The position numbers and the translations under genes were made by a program. Of a DNA stretch of 64,000 nt, positions 1-10,026 are shown one piece after another. The stretch lies in the NCBI RefSeq assembly GCF_023507705.1, contig NZ_JALBGD010000015.1:20043-84042 (forward strand), in the 5' to 3' direction. The first letter of the stretch is position 1. Each line of letters starts with the position of its first letter. Source of the DNA: Stappia sp. WLB 29. Lineage in GTDB: Bacteria; Pseudomonadota; Alphaproteobacteria; Rhizobiales; Stappiaceae. The notes below the pieces were generated by a model, which saw only the letters and a list, made by a program, of their open reading frames with translations, was not told the DNA's origin and did not search any database.

Positions 1-338
1 TGCTCGGCCCGGTGCTTCACCTGCGACAGGTAGAGGCCGATGATTTCGCCGAAGGTCCAGCGCTGCGCCCGGATCGTCGTCTTCTCGGCCATGGTGCTGG
101 AGCCGAGGACGCTCTTCAGCGCCCGCATCAGGCGCCCCTCGATGCCTTCCACATAGGTCGCGACCGCATCGCGCCCGAAGCGCACATGCGAATCCTCGAA
201 GGAGAAGAAGATCGTGCTCGGCAGCACGACGCTGTCCCCCTCCAGCGGCAGCAGCCGCGCCGTGCCGTCCCCCTGGAGCAGCGAGGCGGTGGAGTTGGAG
301 GTGCCGAAGTCGATGCCGCAGGGGCGAAGGCTGGTCAT
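1..338 (-). CDS. Hsp70/YegD-like chaperone, N-terminal fragment
   Basis: The gene runs off the left edge, so only the first 112 or so residues are visible. The start is ATG at 338. Residues 8-16 read GIDFGTSNS, the phosphate-1 loop of the Hsp70/actin ATPase fold, in the FGTSNS form seen in YegD-type Hsp70 relatives rather than the GTTNS of DnaK. A segment with FGRDAV follows, also typical of the family. The role is inferred to be an ATP-dependent chaperone-like protein; substrate unknown. No DnaJ or GrpE partner is visible here. It is transcribed leftward, away from ttcA's stop, with a 100-bp gap that shows nothing further. Confidence 0.8.
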   Translation of the reverse strand, partial: MTSLRPCGIDFGTSNSTASLLQGDGTARLLPLEGDSVVLPSTIFFSFEDSHVRFGRDAVATYVEGIEGRLMRALKSVLGSSTMAEKTTIRAQRWTFGEIIGLYLSQVKHRAE

Positions 339-438
339 GGTCGGATCCGGGTCAGGTCGCGCCGCGGCGGGTGCAAAACAAAACGGCCGCGGCCGGGAGG
401 CGGTCCTCCCGGCGCGGGCAGCGGTCTGGAAGGGGTGG

Positions 439-1371
439 TTATTCGGCGGCGAACAGCGTCCGCGTCATGGCAAGGCCGGCAGCGCAGGGCTCCTCCGCCT
501 CGCCGCCCGGCGCTGCCGCATCGGCCGCGCCCGGACGTATACCGGCGAAATCGAACAGCTGGATGTCATGCAGATGCGAGGGGCGGACCTGCGTCAGCGC
601 CTTGGCCATGGTGGCGAGGCGGCCGGGGCTCTCCTGCTCCCAGCCCTGCAGCATGCGCTTGACCTCGGCGCGCTGCAGCCCGTCCTGGCTGCCGCACAGG
701 TCGCACGGGATGATCGGGAACTCCATGGCCCGGGCAAAGCGCGCGATGTCGTCCTCCGCGCAGGCGATCAGCGGCCGCAGGACCATCAGGTCGCCCTCGT
801 CGTTGACCAGCTTCGCCGGCATGGACGACAGCCGCCCGCCGTGAAAGAGGTTCATGAACAGGGTTTCCAGCGCATCCTCGCGGTGATGGCCCAGCACCAC
901 CGCCTGGCACCCCTCCTCCCGCGCCGTGCGGTAGAGCAGGCCCCGCCGCAGCCGCGAGCAGAGCGAACAATAGGTGCGCCCTTCCGGGATCTTCGAAGTG
1001 ACGATGGAATAGGTGTCCTGCCGCACGATCCGGTGCGGGATTCCGTTCTCGCTCAGGAACCGGGGCAGGATATGCGAGGGAAAACCCGGCTGGCCCTGGT
1101 CGAGATTGCAGGCGAGCAGATCGACCGGCAGCAGCCCGCGCCACTGCAGCTCCAGCAGGACGGCGAGCAGCGTGTAGCTGTCCTTGCCGCCCGACAGGCA
1201 GACGAGCCAGCGCGGCCGCTCTCCGCTCGCCTCCACCATCGCATGGCGGGCGATGGTCTCGCGGGTTTCGCGCAGCAGCCGCTTGCGCAGCTTCTTGAAG
1301 CCGACCGAGGACGGCGCATTGCGATAGAGCGCGGGAACGTCGCTCTCCACAGTGTCGGCAAGGTCGGTCAT
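439..1371 (-). CDS. ttcA: tRNA 2-thiocytidine(32) synthetase TtcA
   Basis: The protein has 310 residues. It contains the PP-loop ATP pyrophosphatase motif SGGKDS and two cysteine pairs, CSLC and CDLC, which in TtcA hold the iron-sulfur cluster used to thiolate cytidine 32 of some tRNAs. Its length fits the family. The ATG at 1371 is chosen because the preceding in-frame sequence belongs to an Arg-rich non-coding translation and the family normally begins shortly before the PP-loop domain. The C-terminal tail after the LFDF segment is variable and Ala/Gly-rich. It lies 113 bp downstream of the diguanylate cyclase gene on the same strand and may or may not be co-transcribed. Confidence 0.95.
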   Translation of the reverse strand: MTDLADTVESDVPALYRNAPSSVGFKKLRKRLLRETRETIARHAMVEASGERPRWLVCLSGGKDSYTLLAVLLELQWRGLLPVDLLACNLDQGQPGFPSHILPRFLSENGIPHRIVRQDTYSIVTSKIPEGRTYCSLCSRLRRGLLYRTAREEGCQAVVLGHHREDALETLFMNLFHGGRLSSMPAKLVNDEGDLMVLRPLIACAEDDIARFARAMEFPIIPCDLCGSQDGLQRAEVKRMLQGWEQESPGRLATMAKALTQVRPSHLHDIQLFDFAGIRPGAADAAAPGGEAEEPCAAGLAMTRTLFAAE

Positions 1372-1484
1372 GGCTCGCGCGCGCCCCGGCTGGCTGTCGT
1401 TCACGTGTCGATGGTCCCGCTGGAATAGCGCCTCGCGCCGCCCGCGCCAAGCGGAAAGCCGCGACCGCCCTCTCCTGCGGCGCC

Positions 1485-3281
1485 TCAGGCCCCGCCGACG
1501 GGCGGAGGCACACTCTCGTCGCCGAGGGTCTGGTTGCGGCCCGACGCCTTGGCCGCGAACAGCGCGGCATCGGCACGGCTGCGCACCGTGCCAACGCTCT
1601 TGCCGCCGCGATTGTCGGCCATGCCGATGGACACGGTGACGGTGCCGAGGATCCGCCCCGCATGGGAGAGCGCCAGCGTCGCCATGCGCGTGCGGATATG
1701 TTCGGCGATCCGGTAAGCCTCCTCCGGCGAGACCTGCGGCAGCAGCACTGCGAACTCCTCGCCGCCGAAGCGGTAGCACACGCCCCGCTCGCCGACGATA
1801 TCGGTGAGGATGCCGCCCACGGTCTGCAGCACCGTGTCGCCCGCATCGTGGCCGAACTCGTCGTTGAACCGCTTGAAGTGATCGATATCGATCACGAAAC
1901 AGGTCAGCTCCGGATCCCCGTCCGCGCGCGCCCAGCCCGCCAGCGCCTCGTCGAGCGAACGGCGGTTGAGCAGGCCGGTGAGGGGATCGCGCACCGCCAA
2001 CCGGGTCAGGCGCTCGCGCAGCTGCAGATTGGCCACCGCCAGCGCGACATTCTCGCCGATCATGCCGAGATAAGCCTGATATTCGCGGATCACCTCGGGA
2101 TTGCCCGACAGGTCGGCGAAGGAGAGAACGCCCAGCGTGTCGCCATGGGCGCTCAAGGGAATGCACAGGACGGAATCGGAAGCCTGCGCCAGGTGCTGGC
2201 AGTCGACATCCTCGCGCCGAGTGGTGCTGTGGTGCGGCTGACCGCGCCGCAGCCCCCAACATTCCTGCGGATCGAAACTCGCGGCAGCCTCCTCCGGCAG
2301 CTTCCAGACCCCAAGCCGCGACAGTTCCGTATTCGCCTCGTTGCGCAAGAACAGCGCGCCGCCCAGTTCGGGAAAGATCTGCGGCGAGAAACGCCCCACC
2401 ACCTCGGCGATCTCCGGCACTTTCTGGCAGGCCTGCATCCGGCGCATCATCTGCAGGATCAGGTCCTTCATCTTCAGGTCGCGCCGCCGCTCGGCATCCA
2501 GCCGTTCGCGCTCCAGCCCGTTCTCGCGGAAGACGCGGATCGCCGCCGTCAGCTCGCCGATCTCGTCGCGGCGCCCGTCATGCGGCACCTCGACCGCAAA
2601 GTCCTGGGTCGCCAGCCGCTTGACGATGCCCGCCATCCGGGTGAGCGGCACGGAGACCCGGCGACGCAGCACGAAATAAAGCACCGCAAGGAAGACGACC
2701 GCAGTCAGTGCCAGCAGGATGCGCGCGATCAGGCCCAGCCAGTCGGCCCGGATCTGCGCCCGCTGCAGCTCCAGGCCCGTGCGCTGGTCGACCATGGTGC
2801 GGAAGCGCTCGACATCGGCGACCAGGCGCACATGCTGGCCGTAGTGCTCGTCGCCGAACAAGGCATCGCGCGCGGCCTGCACATTGCCGGAACGATAGGT
2901 CTCGATGGCGCCGGACTCGATCTCCTCCAGCCGGTCGATGGTGCCGGTGATCCGCTTGAGCAGCGCCAGTTCCTCGCCGGTCGCCCCAATCGTCTCGGCC
3001 CGGCGCGCCATCTCTTCCAGCCGGTGCTCCTCGTCGTTCAGACGATCGAAGACGGCCAGATGCGCCGGGTCGCCGCGCATCACGTAGAGCCGCGCCTCGT
3101 CGGTGCGCAACTCGGCGTCGACCTCCAGCTGCGCCCCGAGATCGTTCAGCACCAGATGCACTTCCACCGCGCGCCGCTCGGCCGCGGCCATGCGGTCGGA
3201 CGCGATGAAAGCAATGCCCGACAAGGCCGTAAGCACGACCGTCACCACATAGGCCAGATTGGTGATGGTGCTGATCTTCAT
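1485..3281 (-). CDS. Membrane GGDEF diguanylate cyclase with HAMP and GAF domains
   Basis: This 598-residue sensor has a membrane segment at about 8-27, a periplasmic helical sensor to about 185, a second membrane segment at about 187-205, a HAMP linker (about 205-260), a GAF-like domain (about 290-420) and a GGDEF domain. The active-site loop is GGEEF at residues 506-510, the intact active form, so it should make cyclic di-GMP from two GTP. The four residues where the RxxD product-inhibition site would sit read GERG, so the allosteric I-site appears absent. The window also encodes an HD-GYP protein at 51207-52379, an opposing activity. The signal sensed is unknown. Confidence 0.93.
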   Translation of the reverse strand: MKISTITNLAYVVTVVLTALSGIAFIASDRMAAAERRAVEVHLVLNDLGAQLEVDAELRTDEARLYVMRGDPAHLAVFDRLNDEEHRLEEMARRAETIGATGEELALLKRITGTIDRLEEIESGAIETYRSGNVQAARDALFGDEHYGQHVRLVADVERFRTMVDQRTGLELQRAQIRADWLGLIARILLALTAVVFLAVLYFVLRRRVSVPLTRMAGIVKRLATQDFAVEVPHDGRRDEIGELTAAIRVFRENGLERERLDAERRRDLKMKDLILQMMRRMQACQKVPEIAEVVGRFSPQIFPELGGALFLRNEANTELSRLGVWKLPEEAAASFDPQECWGLRRGQPHHSTTRREDVDCQHLAQASDSVLCIPLSAHGDTLGVLSFADLSGNPEVIREYQAYLGMIGENVALAVANLQLRERLTRLAVRDPLTGLLNRRSLDEALAGWARADGDPELTCFVIDIDHFKRFNDEFGHDAGDTVLQTVGGILTDIVGERGVCYRFGGEEFAVLLPQVSPEEAYRIAEHIRTRMATLALSHAGRILGTVTVSIGMADNRGGKSVGTVRSRADAALFAAKASGRNQTLGDESVPPPVGGA

Positions 3282-3467
3282 GGGCGTTCCGGGGGCGTTC
3301 TAGCTGAGTGTCCTCCCGGCCATTAACATCCGCACGGTATCCGAAAAACCAACAAGCAGCACCCTTTGGACCGATTACCGCCATTTCGACGGCAATCGCC
3401 GGGTTTTATCCCCATCCGCGGCAGAAAGAGCACAGCCCGGAGCCGCAGGCTCCCCGGCCCTCCCGCC

Positions 3468-4439
3468 TCAGGAGGCCGGGACGTAGCGCCAGGCACCATC
3501 CTTCGCCTCGGCCCGCCCGACACCCGGCCATGGCAGGTGGTAGCCGATCAGCATCAGGCCGTCGGTCGCCGCCCGGTCGAGCAGCCGCCGCCGCGTCGCG
3601 GCCGCGATCTCCGGCTGCTGATCGGAGCTTGGTTGCCAATCCGGTTTCGCGAAGGAGACGGAAGAATGCGTCAGCGCATCGCCCAGCACCAGCAGCTGCT
3701 GGCCGCCGTCCTCCACCAGCACGGACATGTGGCCCGGCGTGTGGCCCGGCGTCGCGATCATCGTCACGCCCGGCACCACCGCGTGATCCGCGCCGACCCG
3801 CTCGGTCTTCTCCGCAACCGCATTGAGGTTTCGCTGCGCGCCGAGCCCGAAGGAATGCAGCGCTTCCGGATTGTTCGCGATGAAGTCGGGATCCATCCAG
3901 AAGTCCCACTCCGCCGCACCGATCAGATAAGCGGCATTGGGGAAGCGCTCGGTCTCGTCGAAATCGTCGATGATGCCCCAGACGTGATCGGGATGGGCAT
4001 GGGTCAGCGCCACATGCGTCACCGCCTCGCGGTCGATGCCCGCCTCCTCGATGCTGTCGGCGAGCTGGCCGGCGGTCTCGAAGAAATTCATGCCCGCGCC
4101 CGTGTCGACCAGCACAAGGGCATCGCCCCGGCGGACCAGCGTGATGTTGAGCGGGCTCGCCCGGGTGATCGGATCATGGCCGTTCACCTCCAGGAAGGCG
4201 GCGCGGTCCGCATCGGGTACATTGGCCGCAAGCGTGGAGGCCGGCAGCGACAGCCCGCCGTCGCTGAGCACGATGATCTCCGTCTCGCCGAGCTGGAAGG
4301 AATGGAACTTCGGCTCGGCGCTGGCGCGTGTCGCGGCAAGCGGCAGGGCCAGTCCGGCACCGGTCAGCACCTGCCCGGCGCGAAGCATTGCGGGCGCGGC
4401 CAGTCCGCCGCCCAGAAATGCACGTCTCGAAAAGCTCAC
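3468..4439 (-). CDS. Exported metallo-beta-lactamase-fold hydrolase
   Basis: The protein has 323 residues. The N-terminus has twin arginines (SRRAFLGG, residues 4-11) followed by a hydrophobic stretch to about residue 41, consistent with Tat export. The metal ligands of the fold are visible: THAHPDH at 146-152, the PGHTPGH segment around 231-237, an Asp near 254 and a late GYH. That set implies a two-metal hydrolase of the lactonase/glyoxalase-II type, but the substrate cannot be read from the sequence. The start is GTG at 4439, preceded by GGGAGG about eight bases upstream. It is monocistronic, followed by about 190 bp before the cyclase gene. Confidence 0.88.
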   Translation of the reverse strand: MSFSRRAFLGGGLAAPAMLRAGQVLTGAGLALPLAATRASAEPKFHSFQLGETEIIVLSDGGLSLPASTLAANVPDADRAAFLEVNGHDPITRASPLNITLVRRGDALVLVDTGAGMNFFETAGQLADSIEEAGIDREAVTHVALTHAHPDHVWGIIDDFDETERFPNAAYLIGAAEWDFWMDPDFIANNPEALHSFGLGAQRNLNAVAEKTERVGADHAVVPGVTMIATPGHTPGHMSVLVEDGGQQLLVLGDALTHSSVSFAKPDWQPSSDQQPEIAAATRRRLLDRAATDGLMLIGYHLPWPGVGRAEAKDGAWRYVPAS

Positions 4440-4540
4440 GGCGCATCCTCCCTTTTTTCGCCATCATATTCGAACGCGCGAATATGAAAAGCCGAAAGCG
4501 GACGCAGGTGCCAGGAAAGGGTAAGCGGGTACGCCGCACC

Positions 4541-4574
4541 AAAAGAAAAAGGGGCGCGCCGATGGCGCGCCCCT
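4541..4574 (-). terminator. Rho-independent terminator of rpsD
   Basis: Read leftward, a ten-base GC-rich arm (GGGGCGCGCC), a three-base loop and its exact complement are followed by TTTTTCTTTT. It lies 30 bp past the rpsD stop codon. Confidence 0.85.
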
Positions 4575-4603
4575 TCCAAGGCCTGGCGGTCCTTGTCAAA
4601 AAA

Positions 4604-5221
4604 TCAACGCGAGTAGAACTCGACGATGAGGTTCGGCTCCATCTGGACCGGATACGGCACGTCGGTCAGCGTCGGGACGCGCGAGAAGGTCGCGGTCATC
4701 TTGCTGTGGTCGGCGGTGACGTAGTCCGGCACATCGCGCTCGGCCAGCTGAACCGACTCGAGCACGGTGACGAGCTGACGCGACTTCTCGCGAACCTCGA
4801 TCAGGTCGCCCGGGTTGCAGCGGTAGCTCGCGATGTTGACGCGGCGGCCGTTGACCTTGACGTGACCGTGGTTGATGAACTGGCGGGCAGCGAAGACGGT
4901 CGGGACGAACTTGGCGCGGTAGATCACCGCATCCAGACGGCGCTCGAGCAGGCCGATCAGGTTCTCCGAAGTGTCGCCCTTCATCCGCGAGGCTTCCACG
5001 TAGATCTTGTGGAACTGCTTCTCGGAGATGTTGCCGTAGTAGCCCTTGAGCTTCTGCTTGGCGCGCAGCTGCACGCCGAAGTCGGAGAGCTTGCCCTTGC
5101 GGCGCTGGCCGTGCTGGCCCGGGCCGTACTCGCGGCGGTTGGCCGGAGACTTCGGACGACCCCAGATGTTTTCGCCCATCCGGCGGTCAATCTTGTACTT
5201 TACACCATGGCGCTTCGACAT
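4604..5221 (-). CDS. rpsD: 30S ribosomal protein S4
   Basis: The protein has 205 residues, the normal length for alphaproteobacterial S4. The N-terminal segment [21 protein letters not shown] and the central S4 RNA-binding domain ([18 protein letters not shown], about 95-115) are typical. It binds 16S rRNA early in assembly of the small subunit body and can also act in translational control. It stands alone here, away from the alpha operon, as is usual in this class. It has its own terminator. Confidence 0.98.
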   Translation of the reverse strand: MSKRHGVKYKIDRRMGENIWGRPKSPANRREYGPGQHGQRRKGKLSDFGVQLRAKQKLKGYYGNISEKQFHKIYVEASRMKGDTSENLIGLLERRLDAVIYRAKFVPTVFAARQFINHGHVKVNGRRVNIASYRCNPGDLIEVREKSRQLVTVLESVQLAERDVPDYVTADHSKMTATFSRVPTLTDVPYPVQMEPNLIVEFYSR

Positions 5222-5354
5222 GCGCGGTTCCCTCGTTGTGTTTGCAGTCTTGCAAGGAAACGCGACCTCCTCTCCTCATCTCCCGCAATCGGAAGACCAG
5301 GCGACAGGACCCCCGGCCAACAGCGCCGGCGCGGGGCTCCACGGTTGCGTGAAA

Positions 5355-5380
5355 TGCAAAGCGGGCCGACAGGGCCCGCA
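5355..5380 (-). terminator. Probable terminator of murI
   Basis: A seven-base stem (GCGGGCC / GGCCCGC) with a five-base loop lies about 40 bp past the murI stop. On the transcribed strand it is followed by a short T-rich stretch (TTTGCATTT), so termination is likely but may be weak. Confidence 0.55.
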
Positions 5381-5416
5381 AAGCGAGAGGATGCCTACTC
5401 CAAAGCCGGCATCGAG

Positions 5417-6238
5417 TCAAACGCTTGATGCCGCCTCTGCGCCGGAAATCGCCAGCGTTTCCGCCGAAAGCAGCTCCAGTATCGGCGACAGGTCCGCTCC
5501 CGAGGTGGCAAGCGCCCGCACGGACGCGGCGGCATGCCCCTCGCCGCTCGCCGCCCCGCTCGCGACCAGCACGTCGCGCAGGCGGCGGGCAATGGCGGGC
5601 GCCGGGTCGAGCCAGTCCACCGGCCAGGGCGCGACCTGCGCCATGAGCGGCGCCAGCAGCGGGAAATGCGTGCAGGCGAGCACCACGACATCCGTCCGCC
5701 GGCCGTCTTTTTCCACGAAACAGGGCGCGATCTCGGTCGCCAGCGCGGTCCGGTCGAGCTGTCCGCGCAGCAGCGCGTCTTCGGCCAGGCCCGCAAGCCG
5801 GCGCGCGCCGACCAGCGTGATGGCGACCTCCGGCGCGAATCGGCGGATCAGTTCGAACGTGTAGTCGCGCGTCACCGTGCCGGGCGTTGCCAGCACGCTG
5901 ACGAGACCGGAGCGCGTGCGCTCCGCCGCCGGCTTGATCGCCGGCACGGTGCCGACGACGGGAATGTCGAGCGCCGCGCGCAAGGGCGGCAGGACCAGCG
6001 TCGAGGCGGTGTTGCAGGCGATGACGACGGCAGAGGGGCGCAACTCGCCGGCCAAGGTCGCCACCACGTCGGTGCAGTGGCGGGTGAGCGCTTCCGCCTC
6101 CCAGGCGCCATAGGGAAAGCCGGCATCGTCCGCCGCATAGACCAGCGGCAGGCCCGGCATCAGCCGCCGGATCTCGCGGGCGACGGTGATGCCGCCGATG
6201 CCGCTGTCGAAAACGAGGACCGGAGCCGGTTCCGCCAT
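5417..6238 (-). CDS. murI: Glutamate racemase MurI
   Basis: The protein has 273 residues and interconverts L- and D-glutamate to supply D-Glu for peptidoglycan. The two catalytic cysteines are in their family contexts: VIACNTAST (about 68-76) and VLACTHFP (about 182-189). The N-terminal DSGIGGITV segment is diagnostic. It follows the RNA methyltransferase gene by 55 bp on the same strand, so the two are probably co-transcribed. The ATG at 6238 fits the family N-terminus. Confidence 0.96.
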   Translation of the reverse strand: MAEPAPVLVFDSGIGGITVAREIRRLMPGLPLVYAADDAGFPYGAWEAEALTRHCTDVVATLAGELRPSAVVIACNTASTLVLPPLRAALDIPVVGTVPAIKPAAERTRSGLVSVLATPGTVTRDYTFELIRRFAPEVAITLVGARRLAGLAEDALLRGQLDRTALATEIAPCFVEKDGRRTDVVVLACTHFPLLAPLMAQVAPWPVDWLDPAPAIARRLRDVLVASGAASGEGHAAASVRALATSGADLSPILELLSAETLAISGAEAASSV

Positions 6239-6293
6239 GCCTTCCCCCCGGATGAGGATACGGGCGGGCTACTTGGCCCACTCGTCAGCCCAG

Positions 6294-7079
6294 TCAGCCC
6301 CGCGGGCGCGTGGAGCGGCCTTCGAGCGCCGCCACCACCCCGCGCAGGGTCTTCACTTCCTGATCGGTGAGTGAGGCTTTTTGAAGGATGTTGCGCAGGT
6401 TGCGGACCATCGACGGGCGCTTCTCCACCGGGCGGAAGAAGTTCACCGTGTCGAGCGCCCCTTCCAGATGCTCGAACAGGCGCAGGAGGTCTTCCTTGCT
6501 GGCCGGCGGGTTCTGCTCCTCGTCGAGACGGAAGGGCAGCGCGCCGTCATTCGCCTTCAGCCGCCACTCGTAGGCGCAGACCAGCACCGCCTGGGCGATG
6601 TTGAGCGAGGCGAAGTCCGGATCGACCGGCAGCGTGACGATCTCGTCGGCGAGCGCCACCTCGTCGTTGTTGAGGCCCCAGCGCTCGCGGCCGAACAGAT
6701 AGCCGGTGCGGGTGCCGCTGGCGCCGAGCCGGGTCGTCGTCACGGCCGCCTCGTCCGGGCCGCGCACCGGCTTGGCGATCTCGCGCGAACGCGCCGTGGT
6801 GGCGAAGACGAAGCCGAGATCGGCAATCGCCGCCTCGACGCTGTCGAACACCTGCACGGCCTCGATCACATGGTCGGCGCGGCTGGCGGCCGCCCGCGCC
6901 TTTTCGCTCGGCCAGCCGTCGCGCGGATTGACCAGGCGCAGGTCGCGCAAGCCGAAATTGGCCATGGCACGGGCCGCCGTGCCGATGTTCTCGCCGAGCT
7001 GCGGCTCGCACAGGATGATGCAGGGCGGGGGCAGGTCGCGGACCCTGGCCGCCGGGTCGATGGTGGCGTTGCGTGTCAT
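6294..7079 (-). CDS. TrmJ-like tRNA/rRNA 2'-O-methyltransferase (SPOUT family)
   Basis: The protein has 261 residues. It shows SPOUT (TrmH/TrmJ) signatures: PQLGENIGTAARAMANFG near residue 26, the GYLFGRERWGL segment, and LNIAQAVLVCAYEW, which together form the knotted SAM-binding site. By family it methylates a ribose in tRNA (position 32 in E. coli TrmJ), but the target nucleotide is inferred. The ATG at 7079 starts the conserved region. The in-frame extension upstream overlaps non-coding DNA before the divergent gene at 7312. It lies upstream of murI in the same direction. Confidence 0.9.
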   Translation of the reverse strand: MTRNATIDPAARVRDLPPPCIILCEPQLGENIGTAARAMANFGLRDLRLVNPRDGWPSEKARAAASRADHVIEAVQVFDSVEAAIADLGFVFATTARSREIAKPVRGPDEAAVTTTRLGASGTRTGYLFGRERWGLNNDEVALADEIVTLPVDPDFASLNIAQAVLVCAYEWRLKANDGALPFRLDEEQNPPASKEDLLRLFEHLEGALDTVNFFRPVEKRPSMVRNLRNILQKASLTDQEVKTLRGVVAALEGRSTRPRG

Positions 7080-7311
7080 GGCGCGCGGGATATCCCAATC
7101 CGCACGGCTTTTCCAGCGCCAGCCGAGCCAACGCAGCCGGGAGACGCAAATATTTCGTCGAAGCCTCTCGCCGGTTGCGATAACTTCACATACGGGAGGT
7201 TGAAATGCCCGTCGGCAACACCCCAGGCCGACGCCTGCATGTCTGCCGCGCTCCGCCGACGCCAGGGCCAGCCCTGCCCCTATCCGCACCCTCCGACGAC
7301 AGGATCCCACG

Positions 7312-7881
7312 ATGACCGACGTTCCCTCCCTCCCCGTCACCGAAGCCGTCCGCCAGAAGTGGGGCTGGTTCCTCGCCCTCGGCATCGTGCTCGTCATCGG
7401 CGGCATGCTGATGATCGCGCTGCCGCTCGCCAGCTCCATCGCCGTGACGCTGGTCATCGCCATCGTCTTCGCCATCGGCGGCGCGGTGCAAATCTGGCAC
7501 GCCTTCTCCGTTCCCGGCTGGGGCGGCTTCATCTGGAACATCGCAACCGGCGCCATCGCGCTGGCCGGCGGCATCGCCGTCTATTTCAATCCGGTGGTGG
7601 GTGCGGCAGCGCTGACGCTCGTGGTCGCGGCGATCCTCCTGGCCCAGGGCATTGCCCAGATCCTGCTGGCGCTGAAGATCCGCCCGCAGGACGGCTGGGG
7701 CTGGGTGATGTTCGCCGGCATCGTCTCGGTGATCGCCGGCCTGTCCATCTGGTTCGAGTTCCCCTCCTCCGCCGTCTGGGTGCTCGGCCTGCTCGCCGGC
7801 GTCTCCGTGCTGATCAACGGCTGGAGCTTCATCGCCATCGCGCTCGCCGCCCGCACCATTGCCAAGCGTCTGCCCGCCTGA
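7312..7881 (+). CDS. HdeD-like (DUF308) six-helix membrane protein
   Basis: The protein has 189 residues, almost entirely made of about six hydrophobic helices separated by short loops with repeated GW/GG turns. That is the pattern of the HdeD/DUF308 family of inner-membrane proteins, linked to acid stress in enterobacteria but without a known biochemical activity. It is transcribed rightward, divergent from the methyltransferase-murI pair and convergent with the histidine kinase. Confidence 0.8.
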   Translation: MTDVPSLPVTEAVRQKWGWFLALGIVLVIGGMLMIALPLASSIAVTLVIAIVFAIGGAVQIWHAFSVPGWGGFIWNIATGAIALAGGIAVYFNPVVGAAALTLVVAAILLAQGIAQILLALKIRPQDGWGWVMFAGIVSVIAGLSIWFEFPSSAVWVLGLLAGVSVLINGWSFIAIALAARTIAKRLPA

Positions 7882-7925
7882 ACGGGCAGGTTGCCTGAAA
7901 GAACGAGACGGATAATCCGAAAAGG

Positions 7926-7960
7926 GGCCGCCGAACAGCCGAACGGTTATTCGGCGGCCT
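7926..7960 (-). terminator. Hairpin overlapping the end of the histidine kinase gene
   Basis: A ten-base inverted repeat (GGCCGCCGAA / TTCGGCGGCC) spans the kinase stop codon and is followed on the minus strand by CCTTTTC. It sits between convergent genes and could terminate the kinase transcript. Confidence 0.45.
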
Positions 7961-9428
7961 CGACCATGTCGGGCAGGCGCGCCACGCCGGGCATGAAGTC
8001 GATGCGGAATTCCGAACCGCGGCCCGGCTCGCTTACCGCGTCGATGTCCCAGCCGTGGCGGCGGGCGATCGCCTGGCAGATGGCAAGCCCCATGCCGGTG
8101 CCGGCATAGCGATCGCGCGAATGCAGCCGGCGGAAGGGCTCGAACACCTGCGCCTTGTGCTGCATGTCGAAGCCGATGCCATTGTCGCGGATGACGATGG
8201 CCGTAGTCGAGCCGTTGCCGAGCCGCTCGGCCAGCACCTCCACCACCGGCGGCCGGTCGGGATGACGGAACTTGATGGCGTTGCCGATCAGGTTCTGGAA
8301 CAGCTGCTCCAGGAACACCGCATCGCCCGAGAGCACCGCATCGCTGTCGTGCAGCACGACGTCGGCCCCGTTCTCGCGGATCAACTCCGACAGGCTGTCG
8401 CGGACGCGCTCGACCAGCTGAGCCAGCGGCACAGCCTCGCGCGACAGCTCCCGGTCGGAAGCGGCCGAATAGTTCAACAGGTTGGAAATCAGCGTCTTCG
8501 CCCGCCCGGCCGAGGCCTTCATCACATTGGCGGCGTAGTCGATGGTCTCGCGGTCCTTGTTGGCCACCCCCTCGAGCAGCAGGTCGCTGAACACGGTGAT
8601 CTTGCGCACCGGCTCCTTCAGGTCGTGAGACGCGAGATTGTTGAACTGGGTCAGCCGTTCGTTGGCCGCAAGAAGGTCGGCGTTGGCCTGTGCCAACTCG
8701 CTGGTGCGCTCGGCCACCCGCCGCTCCAGCTGCGCCTGCAGCCGCATCAGCCGGCTGCGGTCGCGCAGGAGCAGCAGCCCCATGGAGACGCCGGCGACAA
8801 GCAGGCCGACGATCAGCGCCAGCACCAGGTTCACCGTGCGCTGCAGCGCCGCGCGCTGGCGCGAGGCCGCATCCAGCTGCAGCCGGTAGACCGCCGAGCG
8901 GAACGAATCGATGGTCGCCTGCAGGCCGACGAAATCGCTGCGCAGCTCGCGCGCGGCCGTGACATCGCCGGCGGCGATGGCGGGCATCAGGGGATCGGCG
9001 GCGCGCAGCACCGCTTCCAGCTCGCCCATCAGCGGCACCGAGCCGTCGACCCGCACCAGCTCCTGGCCCGCCTCGCCCTCGTCCAGCCGCATGGCGCGGC
9101 TCCACAGGATGTCGAAACGCGCCGTCACCTCCTGGGTATCCGGCGACGCCCCGTCATGAACGATCATCTTGTTGAGCGCATGCATCAAATCCTGATACTC
9201 GACCACCAATTGGGCCGTGTACCAGATCAGGCTCTGACGGTATTCGGAGCGGTCTTCGCTGTTCTGGCGGTTCAGCGTCGAGACCACGAAGAAGAGCGAC
9301 GCAGTGATGATGGCGACGCCGATCAACAGGGACACGTAAAGCGTCCGTACCCATCTTGCGCTGAGGTCCATGGCCGCCCGTTCCGCTCCCGTAACCGTCC
9401 GCCTGCTAAAGACCGCAGGCCCGGACAT
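7947..9428 (-). CDS. Membrane-bound sensor histidine kinase
   Basis: The protein has 493 residues. There are two membrane helices (about 30-50 and 195-215) around a mostly helical periplasmic domain, then a coiled linker (LERRVAERTSELAQ), an H-box with ASHDLKEP (phospho-accepting His), an N-box (NLIGNAIKF), and G-boxes DNGIGFD and GTGMGLAI. It is a complete two-component kinase without a receiver domain. No response regulator is adjacent; the nearest same-strand gene, 50 bp upstream, encodes a small periplasmic molybdopterin-domain protein that may take part in sensing. An alternative start is the ATG at 9371 (474 residues). Neither start has a strong ribosome site. Confidence 0.9.
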   Translation of the reverse strand: MSGPAVFSRRTVTGAERAAMDLSARWVRTLYVSLLIGVAIITASLFFVVSTLNRQNSEDRSEYRQSLIWYTAQLVVEYQDLMHALNKMIVHDGASPDTQEVTARFDILWSRAMRLDEGEAGQELVRVDGSVPLMGELEAVLRAADPLMPAIAAGDVTAARELRSDFVGLQATIDSFRSAVYRLQLDAASRQRAALQRTVNLVLALIVGLLVAGVSMGLLLLRDRSRLMRLQAQLERRVAERTSELAQANADLLAANERLTQFNNLASHDLKEPVRKITVFSDLLLEGVANKDRETIDYAANVMKASAGRAKTLISNLLNYSAASDRELSREAVPLAQLVERVRDSLSELIRENGADVVLHDSDAVLSGDAVFLEQLFQNLIGNAIKFRHPDRPPVVEVLAERLGNGSTTAIVIRDNGIGFDMQHKAQVFEPFRRLHSRDRYAGTGMGLAICQAIARRHGWDIDAVSEPGRGSEFRIDFMPGVARLPDMVEAAE

Positions 9429-9477
9429 GAAGCTTACAGCCGGGAAGGAAGCGAGGAAAGGCCGATTTCAACCAGAA

Positions 9478-10026
9478 CTATCGGGATCGTGAATCCACTA
9501 CTATGATCTCGCGGATCTGCCAGATCGCGCGGGAGTAGTAGAGTTCCTGGCGCAGCTCCTCGTGGCCCGACCAGGGGTAGATCAGCCACAACGGCCCGCG
9601 GTCGCGGATGCTCATGTCCTTGCCGCCAACACGCATGGCCAGAATCACGTCGTAGCCGGTCGCATCCGACAGCGGGATCTCCACCCGGTAGTTGTTGAGC
9701 GCCACCGCCTCGATCCGGTCGCCGGTAGCGCCCACCCGCTTCAGCAGGTCGCGCAGCAAGGGGCCCTCGAACAGCACCTCGTCCGCCATCCACGGCGTTT
9801 CGGTGGTGAGCGACGTCATGCCGAGCGCCGTGAGTTCGGCGCGGGTGAAGCTGACCGGCGCACCGCCTTCGATCGCCCCGCTCACCACCAGCACCGGCCC
9901 GTCCTCGGCCCGCGCGACGCCGCCGGCCGGCAGCAAGGCAAGGCCGATCAGAAACGCAAGCGCCGCGACGACACGGCACAGACCTTTTCGGCCGGCAGCA
10001 TACCAGCCTTCCATCGGTCCCTGCAT
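9478..10026 (-). CDS. Periplasmic oxidoreductase molybdopterin-domain-like protein
   Basis: The protein has 182 residues. A hydrophobic leader ends near AGGVARA and gives an exported protein of about 155 residues. The body (FTRAELTALGM, LFEGPLLRDLLKRVGA, NNYRVEIPLSDA, DRGPLWLIYPW) matches the single-domain relatives of the sulfite-oxidase molybdopterin domain often encoded beside sensor kinases. No cysteine ligand to molybdenum is visible, so it may be a binding or sensing protein rather than an enzyme. The ATG at 10026 has AGGTGG just upstream; ATG 10014 is also possible. It probably forms an operon with the downstream kinase. Confidence 0.7.
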   Translation of the reverse strand: MQGPMEGWYAAGRKGLCRVVAALAFLIGLALLPAGGVARAEDGPVLVVSGAIEGGAPVSFTRAELTALGMTSLTTETPWMADEVLFEGPLLRDLLKRVGATGDRIEAVALNNYRVEIPLSDATGYDVILAMRVGGKDMSIRDRGPLWLIYPWSGHEELRQELYYSRAIWQIREIIVVDSRSR

